Assembly (NCBI GenBank): GCA_938030645.1 | Contig: CALHHQ010000203.1 | Coordinates: forward strand, 1 to 9,424 | DNA from: an uncultured Rhizobiaceae group bacterium | GTDB lineage: Bacteria; Pseudomonadota; Alphaproteobacteria; Rhizobiales; Rhizobiaceae | DNA length: 9,424 nt | Direction of reading: 5' to 3' | Shown here: positions 1-5,541 of the stretch, piece after piece | Numbering within the stretch: the stretch's first letter is position 1 | Layout: each line of letters opens with the position of its first letter | Notes under the pieces: generated by a model | What the model saw: the letters and a program-made list of their open reading frames with translations, nothing else | The model's database searches: none | What the model was told of the DNA's origin: nothing | Position numbers and translations under genes: made by a program

Positions 1-1029
1 GTCTCCTGTGCGCAGACCATCATCCAAGACTTTTGCGATAGCAGCTTCCAAACGGTTGGCTTCTGAAATCATTTCAAATGAGTAGCGCAAGCACATGGCC
101 AAAGAAGCAATCATCGCGATTGGGTTGGCAATACCTTGGCCGGCAATGTCTGGAGCGGAGCCGTGGACTGGTTCGTACATGGCTTTGCGTTTTTTGGTGA
201 TTGGATCAGGCGCTCCCAAAGAAGCTGATGGCAACATACCCAGCGAACCGGTCAACATTGCTGCCACATCAGATAACATATCGCCAAACAGATTGTCGGT
301 TACAATGACATCAAACTGCTTTGGCTGACGCACAAGCTGCATGCCTCCAGCGTCTGCTAACATGTGCGACAACTCCACATCTTCATAACCGTTTTGGTGC
401 GTGGCTGTAACAACTTCATTCCACAGCACGCCGGATTTCATGACATTGCGCTTTTCCATAGAGCAGACATGGTTGTTGCGGGTACGTGCCAATTCAAAGG
501 CCATCGCTGAAATGCGTTCGATTTCGTAAGTGTCATAAACCTGCGTATCAATTGCACGTTGCTGGCCATTGCCAAGATCTTCGATGGTTTTGGGTTCGCC
601 GAAATACACTCCACCCGTCAACTCACGCAAGATAAGAATATCCAATCCTTCGACCAATTCTTGTTTCAATGATGAAGAACCAGCAAGTGCTGGATAGCAG
701 ATTGCAGGGCGCAGATTCGCAAACAGTTGCATATCTTTGCGCAGACGTAGAAGGCCGGCTTCTGGGCGTTGGTCATAGGGGACACTGTCCCATTTGGGTC
801 CCCCAACGGCTCCGAAGATCACAGCGTCTGCCGCCATCGCCTTTTCCATGTCAGCATCAGAAATGCTTTCGCCGTGGGCATCGTAAGCCGAACCGCCAAC
901 AAGACCCTCGTCAAATTCAAACCCTGCGCCTTCTTCCGCATTCATGTGATCGATAATCTTGCGCATTTCTGCAAATGCTTCCGGGCCAATACCATCACCG
1001 GGAAGAAGAAAAAGTTTGCGGTTTGCCAT
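1..1029 (-). CDS. leuB: 3-isopropylmalate dehydrogenase, 3' end cut off by window edge
   Basis: LeuB catalyses the third step of leucine synthesis in the cytoplasm: NAD+-dependent oxidation and decarboxylation of (2R,3S)-3-isopropylmalate to 2-ketoisocaproate. I translated 343 codons from the ATG at 1029 with no stop. The protein opens MANRKLFLLPGDGIGPE, the nucleotide-binding start of the beta-decarboxylating dehydrogenase family. The substrate-side motif LRELTGGVYFGEP lies near residues 134-146. The family signature NLFGDMLSDVAAM starts at Asn246, and the NAD-specificity segment HGSAPDIAGQGIANP starts at His289. The family is usually about 355-370 residues, so only the last 20-30 are missing. 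An AGGAC six bases upstream of the ATG serves as ribosome binding site. The usual SDE of the signature is SDV here, which I recall as common in alphaproteobacteria. leuC and leuD are not in the window. Confidence 0.97.
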   Translation of the reverse strand, partial: MANRKLFLLPGDGIGPEAFAEMRKIIDHMNAEEGAGFEFDEGLVGGSAYDAHGESISDADMEKAMAADAVIFGAVGGPKWDSVPYDQRPEAGLLRLRKDMQLFANLRPAICYPALAGSSSLKQELVEGLDILILRELTGGVYFGEPKTIEDLGNGQQRAIDTQVYDTYEIERISAMAFELARTRNNHVCSMEKRNVMKSGVLWNEVVTATHQNGYEDVELSHMLADAGGMQLVRQPKQFDVIVTDNLFGDMLSDVAAMLTGSLGMLPSASLGAPDPITKKRKAMYEPVHGSAPDIAGQGIANPIAMIASLAMCLRYSFEMISEANRLEAAIAKVLDDGLRTGD

Positions 1030-1103
1030 TATTTTGTCCTGTCTTGATGGCCTGCTAAGGAAAGAAAGTCGAACAGGCTGAATTGTCTGATGTGGCTTAA
1101 AAC

Positions 1104-1136
1104 GAAGACCATCTGTTTTCAAGCAAAAGGGTCTTC
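1104..1136. repeat. Imperfect inverted repeat in the leuB/M23 divergent region
   Basis: GAAGACC (1104-1110) and GGTCTTC (1130-1136) are perfect 7-base arms, with an inner TTTT (1116-1119) facing AAAA (1125-1128). Read on the minus strand it can fold about 75 bases before the leuB start and is followed by GTTTTAAG, which is terminator-like but weak. Read on the plus strand it lies just before the start of the M23 gene. It could be an operator, a leader hairpin or chance. I see no clear -35/-10 pair for either gene in 1030-1164. Confidence 0.4.
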
Positions 1137-1152
1137 AAACATATTGGGTATC

Positions 1153-1157
1153 AGGAG
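1153..1157 (+). promoter_or_regulatory. Shine-Dalgarno AGGAG that sets a TTG start
   Basis: AGGAG lies seven bases before the TTG at 1165, which is ideal spacing. The in-frame ATG further upstream at 1090 has no purine-rich site before it, and starting there would put 25 extra polar residues ahead of what is otherwise a textbook signal peptide. I therefore take 1165 as the start. Confidence 0.75.
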
Positions 1158-1164
1158 CAATGGT

Positions 1165-2172
1165 TTGAATTTTCGATCTGTAACGGCGCTAACTGTTTTC
1201 GCTTTTTTGGGGCATGCTGGTTTGCAATCAGCAAAGTCGCAGACGTTACCTCAGTTCTCAGCACCCATTGATTGTTTATCTGGGCCAAGCTGTTTCTTGC
1301 AGAATATGATGGATATCGATCTCACGAAAGGTCGATTGGATCCGTTGTGCGGGCAAGCAACCTACAACGGTCACAAAGGCACGGATATTCGCGTGCGCAG
1401 TTTTCTAGAGATGAACGAAGGTGTTGCTGTCCTTGCCATGGCTGATGGTGTGGTGCTGCGTGCGCGCGATGGTGCAGATGACAAATTGGTTGAAACTAAA
1501 GCAGACTTTGCAGCTGTCAAAGGTCGTGAGTGTGGCAATGGCGTTGTTATTGATCACGGCTCTGCTGGCTATGATGGATGGTCATCTCAATCGTGCCACC
1601 TCGCGAAGGGTAGTTTGCTCGTAAAGCCGGGTGACATGGTCACACGTGGTCAGCCCATTGGACGTGTTGGTTTGTCAGGCTCAACTCAATTTCCTCATGT
1701 GCATGTGACCATTCGTAAGGATGGAAAAGTACGTGATCTACTCACAAACTTGCAGGCTGGTGAGGGGTGTGATGCTCAATCTGCAAACAGTCTTTTTTCC
1801 AAGTCAGCTTGGGCAGATATGATGTCACGCAATGTGCCTCTGATGGATTACGGCTTCGCCGATGGTGCCGTTGACGGGAAGACATTGCTGAAAAACGACG
1901 TTGAGCGCCCTACGACAAACACGCCACTGGTTTTCTATGCAAAGTTCATCAATCTGCGTAAAGGCGATGAGGTGGTTCTCGAAATCAGAAATGAAGATGG
2001 TGTTTATGCCAGCAGCGCAGGTAAGCCGTTGACCAAACATCAGGCAACTTACACTGCGTTTGCTGGCCGAAAGACGCCGGGCGTGGCTGGTAAGATCTAT
2101 TCAGCCAGTGTGAAATTGTTGCGCGGTGGCAACGTTGAATATCAAAAAGATGGCATAGAAATTCAGTTCTAA
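1165..2172 (+). CDS. Secreted M23-family (LytM-type) metallopeptidase
   Basis: Probable zinc endopeptidase that cuts peptidoglycan cross-bridges in the periplasm, or a divisome/envelope factor of the same fold. With the TTG start it has 335 residues (360 from the ATG at 1090). Residues 1-25 read as a signal peptide: NFRS, then a hydrophobic run VTALTVFAFLGHAGL, then a small-residue end. The peptidase domain covers about 65-185. The zinc ligands are all present: His70 and Asp74 in HKGTD, and His180 in PHVHV. The second catalytic His pair is also there (His145 in CHLAKG and His178), so it looks active rather than a LytM-like pseudo-enzyme. The core segment LLVKPGDMVTRGQPIGRVG is typical. Residues about 225-335 form a separate beta-rich tail that I do not recognise. 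Six cysteines (37, 43, 62, 123, 144, 202) suit disulfides in an oxidising compartment. It stands alone, diverging from leuB and converging on rplS. The natural substrate is unknown. Confidence 0.88.
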   Translation: MNFRSVTALTVFAFLGHAGLQSAKSQTLPQFSAPIDCLSGPSCFLQNMMDIDLTKGRLDPLCGQATYNGHKGTDIRVRSFLEMNEGVAVLAMADGVVLRARDGADDKLVETKADFAAVKGRECGNGVVIDHGSAGYDGWSSQSCHLAKGSLLVKPGDMVTRGQPIGRVGLSGSTQFPHVHVTIRKDGKVRDLLTNLQAGEGCDAQSANSLFSKSAWADMMSRNVPLMDYGFADGAVDGKTLLKNDVERPTTNTPLVFYAKFINLRKGDEVVLEIRNEDGVYASSAGKPLTKHQATYTAFAGRKTPGVAGKIYSASVKLLRGGNVEYQKDGIEIQF

Positions 2173-2180
2173 ACCACACA

Positions 2181-2218
2181 AACAAAAAGGGCGCAGATCT
2201 TAATGATCTACGCCCTTT
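2181..2218 (-). terminator. Intrinsic terminator of rplS
   Basis: AAAGGGCG (2186-2193) pairs with CGCCCTTT (2211-2218), and AGATC (2195-2199) with GATCT (2205-2209), around a five-base loop and one C/A mismatch. On the minus strand the stem is followed by TTTTTGTT, so it terminates the rplS transcript. On the plus strand it has no T-tract after the stem, so its effect on the convergent M23 gene should be weaker. Confidence 0.88.
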
Positions 2219-2242
2219 GAATATGGATCCGAAATGGCTTGC

Positions 2243-2776
2243 TTATTCAGCAGAACCCTCAGCAGCAGCGGCTTCTTCCGCGGCCTTTGCCGCAGCTGCA
2301 TCTTCAGCAGCTTTTTCGACTGCGAGCGCTTCAGCGGCTGCAATTTTTTCAGCTTCGATGCGTTGCTTTTCAGCCAAGAATGCAGCGCGTTCCGCCTCGT
2401 TGAGTTTCTTTGAACGAACGCCAGTGTTTTCGACAATACGTGCAGACTTACCGCGACGACCGCGTAGGTAGTACAATTTAGCACGACGGACTTTACCGCG
2501 GCGAATGACTTCAACGCCTTCAACCAGCGGAGAATAAATTGGGAACACACGTTCCACGCCTTCACCGTAAGAAATTTTGCGAACTGTGAAGCTTTCGTTG
2601 ATGCCACCACCTTTGCGTGAAATGCAAACGCCTTCATAGGCCTGAACACGGGTCCGGCTGCCCTCTGTCACGCGCACAAGCACGCGAACTGTGTCGCCTG
2701 GGGAGAATGGTGGGATTTCACGTTTTGCTTCAATAGAAGCGGCTTGCTCGGCTTCGAGCTGCTCAATGATATTCAT
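2243..2776 (-). CDS. rplS: 50S ribosomal protein L19 with Ala/Glu-rich C-terminal tail
   Basis: L19 sits at the interface of the 30S and 50S subunits. The start is the ATG at 2776, giving MNIIEQLEAEQ, with AAAAGG eight bases upstream. The frame is open 25 codons further up, but those codons have no place in the family. The L19 fold covers residues 1 to about 118: FSPGDTVRVLVRV (24-36), the EGVCISRKGGGINESFTVRK segment (48-67), YGEGVERVFPIYSP (70-83), then VRRAKLYYLRGRRGK (97-111). L19 in most bacteria is about 115-125 residues. This one has 177, and the surplus (about 127-177) is almost all Ala, Glu and Lys with strong helix propensity. Similar, shorter tails occur in alphaproteobacteria. It follows trmD across 215 bases, far more than a usual operon gap, so it may have its own promoter as well as read-through from trmD. 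Confidence 0.97.
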   Translation of the reverse strand: MNIIEQLEAEQAASIEAKREIPPFSPGDTVRVLVRVTEGSRTRVQAYEGVCISRKGGGINESFTVRKISYGEGVERVFPIYSPLVEGVEVIRRGKVRRAKLYYLRGRRGKSARIVENTGVRSKKLNEAERAAFLAEKQRIEAEKIAAAEALAVEKAAEDAAAAKAAEEAAAAEGSAE

Positions 2777-2912
2777 CGTATCTACCTTTTCATCACGTTG
2801 CCGCCCCTTTATTTGCAAGGATTTAGCAAACGCTGTTTTGTTTATAAGCAAGCCAGAGCGCCTGATCCGAACGCTGTGTCAAAACAAAAGTCTTGCCAGC
2901 CGCCGGATGGTT

Positions 2913-2926
2913 TTCACAAATGTGAA
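2913..2926. repeat. 14-base palindrome in the trmD-rplS spacer
   Basis: TTCACA (2913-2918), two bases, then TGTGAA (2921-2926) form a perfect dyad. It lies about 140 bases upstream of the rplS start, in the 215-base spacer 2777-2991. It is shaped like a dimer-protein operator but matches none I can name; the half-site order is the reverse of a CRP site. A TTGACA hexamer (minus strand, 2877-2882) lies between it and rplS but has no -10 at the right distance. Confidence 0.35.
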
Positions 2927-2991
2927 CGACCAAGGCGAATTCACCCGTCAATTCGGTTTTTCCGAAAATCGAGGGTGCTTTAGGCCAGAAG

Positions 2992-3699
2992 TCAGTCTTT
3001 GTCTAGGGTTTTCTGCCTTTTGGCGATCAAATCCGGGCGACGCGCTTGGGTCAGAGTTTCAGATTGCTCGCGTTGCCACTCAGCAATTTTTTTGTGATTG
3101 CCGGATGTGAGCACTTCAGGGATCGCATGGCCCTCCCAAACTGCTGGGCGTGTGTAGTGAGGATGTTCTAAAAGGTCATTTTCAAAACTCTCATGGGTGC
3201 CTGATACATCGTTGCCCATCACACCGGGCAACAACCGAACAATCGCGTCTAAAAGAACAGTGGCTGCGACTTCTCCGCCTGACAAAATATAATCACCAAT
3301 GGAGACTTCCTCGAGATTGCGGGCATCTATAACCCGCTGGTCCACACCTTCAAAACGACCGCAAACAATCAAAACGCCTTCACCAGCCGCGAATTCGCGC
3401 ACACGATTTTGAGTAAGCGGCTTGCCACGTGGTGACATCAACAAGCGAGGGCGCGCATCATCTGAAGGGGATGCGGCATCAATAGCTTGACCTAAAACAT
3501 CTGCCCGCAAGACCATACCAGCTCCACCACCAGCTGGAGTGTCGTCCACGTTGGCGTGTTTGCCTTCGCCGAAGTCTCGAATGGCAACGGTTTCGTATGT
3601 CCAATCGCCACGCTCTAAAGCACGCCCAGCCAAAGACTGGCCGAGAGACCCTGGAAACATATCAGGATAGAGAGTGAGTATAGAGGCGTGAAAGGACAT
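2992..3699 (-). CDS. trmD: tRNA (guanine-37-N1)-methyltransferase
   Basis: TrmD transfers a methyl group from S-adenosylmethionine to N1 of G37, next to the anticodon, in tRNAs reading CNN-type codons; this prevents +1 frameshifting and is usually essential. The 235-residue protein is slightly shorter than the 255-residue E. coli enzyme. The trefoil-knot SAM site is intact: LLMSPRG at 86-92, CGRFEG at 113-118 and SIGDYILSGGE at 133-143. Asp175 in SFENDLLEHPHYTRP (171-185) probably corresponds to the catalytic Asp169 of E. coli. The N-terminal DDTPAGGGAGMVLR (52-65) is also typical. The stop of the DUF2794 gene lies 24 bases upstream, so the two are probably co-transcribed. The ribosome site is poor: AGAAG only three bases from the ATG. 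In many bacteria rimM and rpsP precede trmD; neither is here. Confidence 0.97.
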   Translation of the reverse strand: MSFHASILTLYPDMFPGSLGQSLAGRALERGDWTYETVAIRDFGEGKHANVDDTPAGGGAGMVLRADVLGQAIDAASPSDDARPRLLMSPRGKPLTQNRVREFAAGEGVLIVCGRFEGVDQRVIDARNLEEVSIGDYILSGGEVAATVLLDAIVRLLPGVMGNDVSGTHESFENDLLEHPHYTRPAVWEGHAIPEVLTSGNHKKIAEWQREQSETLTQARRPDLIAKRQKTLDKD

Positions 3700-3723
3700 G
3701 GGCTTCTATAAGATGAAAAGCGC

Positions 3724-4143
3724 CTATTCCACCAGCTTCAATTGCTTTTCAAACAGTTTCAGAACCTGTGGCAATTCCTGTCCGCGCTTAAGAATGCGTC
3801 CATTGGTGTCGACAATTGAATAAGCGCCCTGGCGGCGAGCAAGCTTTGGATCTTTTTCTATACGATAGAGTGCGGCTTCATTTGCTCGTCTGAAAACTGA
3901 AAACACAGCGCGATCCTTAAGATGGTCAATCGCGTAATCACGCCATTCACCATCGGCCACTTTGAATCCGTAAATGCGCAAGATGGCTGAAAGTTCTTGT
4001 CGATTGAAACTGATCTGAGATGGTTTTACCGGATTGCCGGTTGATGACACGATGGAGTTTGCAATGCCTGAACTTGTAAGTGGTTTGCGGGAAGCCAACG
4101 AGATGAGATCAGCAGAAGTGTTTTTCGGTGCGTTTTGGGCCAA
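3724..4143 (-). CDS. DUF2794 family protein of unknown function
   Basis: The conserved core is recognisable as DUF2794, a small family I know from alphaproteobacteria: FNRQELSAILRIYG (46-59), GEWRDYAIDHL (65-75), AVFSVFRRA (79-87), YRIEKDPKLARRQGAYSI (93-110) and the closing LPQVLK...LVE. No enzymatic role is established that I know of. The 139-residue protein has no signal peptide or membrane segment, so it should be cytoplasmic. The charged, aromatic-rich core would suit a nucleic-acid or protein contact, which is only a guess. The start is a TTG at 4143 with GGA six bases upstream. No ATG, GTG or TTG occurs in frame between it and the upstream stop near 4253, so a later start within the first 35 poorly conserved residues is the only alternative. 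It sits directly upstream of trmD, where rimM is often found. Confidence 0.88.
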   Translation of the reverse strand: MAQNAPKNTSADLISLASRKPLTSSGIANSIVSSTGNPVKPSQISFNRQELSAILRIYGFKVADGEWRDYAIDHLKDRAVFSVFRRANEAALYRIEKDPKLARRQGAYSIVDTNGRILKRGQELPQVLKLFEKQLKLVE

Positions 4144-4164
4144 AGTAATTCCGCAACAGGGTTT

Positions 4165-4194
4165 CTTGTATTCGTTGTCGCGAGTTTGTGTCGA
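4165..4194 (-). promoter_or_regulatory. Possible promoter for the DUF2794-trmD transcript
   Basis: On the minus strand TCGACA (4189-4194) and TACAAG (4165-4170) are 18 bases apart, five of six and four of six matches to the housekeeping -35 and -10 boxes. This would start transcription about 15-20 bases before the TTG codon. The match is modest and unproven. Confidence 0.3.
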
Positions 4195-4444
4195 AAACTC
4201 TTGATGTTCAAGGGAAAAGGGCGGCCAGAACGAGTGGCATTCAATTATCTGACGCTACGTAAGTTATTGTGTTATATAGATAATTTGCGATCACTGGATG
4301 AAATACTCTGAAACAGGTGTTTACCAAATCAGCCTTACGGCCACAATTTCGCCATAACAATTCCCCGTTTCAGCCTAAGTTGACGCTAAATTGGTATTTG
4401 TTGCCCCGGCAATTTGTTTGGATTTTTCGTCTCGTTCACAGCCC

Positions 4445-4459
4445 CCCAGCCCCCCTGGG
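4445..4459 (+). repeat. Hairpin with an all-C loop
   Basis: CCCAG (4445-4449) and CTGGG (4455-4459) form a five-pair stem around a loop of five Cs, inside a longer C-rich run (4442-4455). Loops of this kind in alphaproteobacterial small RNAs can pair with ribosome binding sites. Whether this hairpin is transcribed is not known; it overlaps the best -35 candidate for the RNA proposed next to it, so it would be in the RNA only if transcription starts further upstream. Confidence 0.35.
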
Positions 4460-4489
4460 ACGAATGATTTGAGCAAGTATATACCCAAC

Positions 4490-4593
4490 GGGCCCTGTTC
4501 ATCAGTTTGATGCGGCGGGACTTTCTCTTCCCCGGAGATAGTGCACATTTTAGAAGGTCGATCGTTTGAGAAGAGCGGTCGACCTTCTTTTTT
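4490..4593 (+). ncRNA. Candidate small non-coding RNA, about 100 bases
   Basis: The 3' end is inferred from the strong plus-strand terminator at 4552-4593, which has no gene before it: the nearest plus-strand gene ends at 2172, beyond three minus-strand genes. The 5' end is a guess from TATATA (4478-4483) with CTGGGA (4455-4460) 17 bases upstream, a weak -35. Within the span, CATCA/TGATG (4500-4504 and 4508-4512, three-base loop) and CT-TCTC/GAGA-AG (4521-4527 and 4535-4541, one T/T mismatch) can form two more hairpins before the terminator, giving a three-stem layout usual for trans-acting small RNAs. It does not carry the hallmarks of SRP RNA, tmRNA, RNase P RNA or 6S RNA that I can recall. 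An alternative is a longer RNA starting near or before 4440. Confidence 0.45.
4552..4593 (+). terminator. Strong intrinsic terminator, plus strand
   Basis: AGAAGGTCGA (4552-4561) pairs perfectly with TCGACCTTCT (4579-4588), and T-C-G (4562-4564) extends it with one wobble to C-G-G (4576-4578): a 13-pair stem with an 11-base loop, followed by a run of six Ts (4588-4593). On the minus strand the stem would be followed by AAAATG, so it is not the terminator of the DUF1223 gene that ends at 4609. Confidence 0.85.
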
Positions 4594-4608
4594 GGGCGCA
4601 GAAGCCTA

Positions 4609-5391
4609 TTAAGAATTGTTGAGACTGTTGATCACAGTGGCACCGATGATTGCGCCCGGTGTCCCGTTTTTCGTAGTTCTCTGCAAAATAATTGCGCAGG
4701 CTTCAGCCCCGTGACTTTTCAGTTCAGCCATGGGCATTGTGATATCCATTTTGCCCTGTTTCATCATGCCAAGTGTTGCAATATTACGGACCACATTGTG
4801 GTAGGTGATCGTCTTACCGGAATTTTCACCCCGTTTGATCTTCACGTTCCGCTTTTTGTCAAAATACACAATGTAAAGCGTTGCATCTCCTGCTTGGGCG
4901 CTGGTTTTGATATTGACGGTGTCGCCATTTACCGATGCAGTGATTGGGACATCCAAACCGCGGTTGCTGGTTTTATATCGTTTGATCAAGTCGGTGATCT
5001 CTGCACCGTATGACCCCACAACATGGTTGCGTCCGTTGACAACTGCTTGCGGGGTATACACGCCACGTCGGGCAAAAGAGACTGCGTAGTTTTGTTGGCG
5101 TTTGGTGAATTCGGGCTTTGAGAACGTGTCTTTCCATCCCAAATAGTTCCAGTAGTCCACATGCATGGAGAGTGCGAGAACATTGTTGTCTTTCGCATAG
5201 GCGGCGACGACTTTGTCGGCAGGTGGACAAGAGGAACAACCTTGCGATGTGAACATCTCAACGACAGCAATTGGCTGGGTTTCATTGGCATGACTGAGGC
5301 TTTGCGCTCCAAGAGCGACAAAGAGTGCCAAAGCTGACGCAGTTGTCTTCAACTGCTTGCCAATATTCCAATTCCTGAGAGAATTCTTCAT
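4609..5391 (-). CDS. Exported DUF1223 (thioredoxin-fold) protein
   Basis: DUF1223 proteins have a thioredoxin-like fold with a conserved double-cysteine site; their role is not established. From the ATG at 5391 the protein has 260 residues. Residues 1-35 form a clear signal peptide: basic start to Lys15, hydrophobic TTASALALFVALGAQ, and SLSHA before a likely cleavage at Asn36. The family marks are VVEMFTSQGCSSCPPAD (43-59, with Cys52 and Cys55), HVDYWNYLGWKD (77-88) and VYTPQAVVNG (111-120), whose TPQ should be the cis-proline loop. The rest is a beta-rich C-terminal half. The frame stays open to a TTG at 5451, but that would put 20 polar residues before the signal peptide. The chosen ATG has only a weak GGG nine bases upstream. 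It is transcribed in the same direction as acnA but separated by the acnA terminator, so it needs its own promoter. No terminator for it is evident. Confidence 0.9.
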   Translation of the reverse strand: MKNSLRNWNIGKQLKTTASALALFVALGAQSLSHANETQPIAVVEMFTSQGCSSCPPADKVVAAYAKDNNVLALSMHVDYWNYLGWKDTFSKPEFTKRQQNYAVSFARRGVYTPQAVVNGRNHVVGSYGAEITDLIKRYKTSNRGLDVPITASVNGDTVNIKTSAQAGDATLYIVYFDKKRNVKIKRGENSGKTITYHNVVRNIATLGMMKQGKMDITMPMAELKSHGAEACAIILQRTTKNGTPGAIIGATVINSLNNS

Positions 5392-5415
5392 GTTCGAATG
5401 CCCATTTGTCTTTTC

Positions 5416-5458
5416 TGATCTTACAATGATCACGGAGCCACTCACATGCAACTCACAT
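5416..5458. promoter_or_regulatory. Operator-like repeats upstream of the DUF1223 gene
   Basis: TGATC (5416-5420) and GATCA (5428-5432) are inverted arms seven bases apart. Next to them ACTCACAT occurs twice (5440-5447 and 5451-5458), spaced 11 bases, one helical turn. Both lie between the acnA terminator and the DUF1223 start. On the minus strand TTGCAT and CATTGT 17 bases apart could be a poor promoter overlapping the inverted repeat. A regulated promoter fits, but no known regulator's site is recognised. Confidence 0.35.
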
Positions 5459-5483
5459 CTGCGTCACGTCCATGCGAGGTAGA

Positions 5484-5517
5484 ATAAAAAAGGCCCCGAT
5501 GTTTCAATCGGAGCCTT
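5484..5517 (-). terminator. Intrinsic terminator of acnA
   Basis: AAGGCCCCGAT (5490-5500) pairs with ATCGGAGCCTT (5507-5517) around a six-base loop, with a single C/A mismatch. On the minus strand it is followed by TTTTTTATT. It starts 25 bases after the acnA stop, so acnA transcription should end before the DUF1223 gene. Confidence 0.92.
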
Positions 5518-5541
5518 CCAAAACTTTTATGGCGAAGTGGT

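Larger units (their letters stand above)
4144..4608. other. 465-base stretch with no protein gene
   Basis: The left part (4144-4330) is the upstream region of the DUF2794 gene and includes an AT-rich patch near 4265-4285. The middle (4330-4440) shows nothing I can name. From 4441 on there is a C-rich hairpin, a TATATA box, two further small hairpins and a strong plus-strand terminator. In-frame stretches here are short, lack good ribosome sites and resemble nothing I know. Confidence 0.7.

Noticed and set aside
1112..1150. Leucine-rich leader peptide for attenuation of leuB
   Set aside because: The only short minus-strand frame here reads MFEDPFA and has no leucine codons or ribosome site.
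2877..2882. Perfect TTGACA on the minus strand as an rplS -35 box
   Set aside because: The bases 16-18 positions downstream do not resemble a -10 box; the nearest TATAAA is 30 bases away.
2952..2966. Small hairpin TTCGG/CCGAA just after trmD as a terminator
   Set aside because: The stem has five pairs and no T-tract follows it on the minus strand, so read-through into rplS is more likely.
2691..3110. Plus-strand open frame of 139 codons across the rplS start and the trmD 3' end
   Set aside because: It is antisense to two clear conserved genes, has no recognisable motif and its composition is that of a shadow frame.
4204..4311. 35-codon plus-strand frame beginning at an ATG in the DUF2794 upstream region
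   Set aside because: No Shine-Dalgarno, no similarity that I recognise, and it overlaps the likely promoter region of the opposite gene.
4440..4600. Known housekeeping RNA (SRP RNA, 6S RNA, tmRNA, RNase P RNA)
   Set aside because: None of the conserved sequence hallmarks is visible, for example the SRP GGAA tetraloop region or the tmRNA ends. It remains an unassigned candidate.
4541..4612. Short GTG frame (23 codons) after GGAG at 4534-4537, crossing the terminator
   Set aside because: The spacing of three bases is too short for efficient initiation and the frame runs through a strong terminator.
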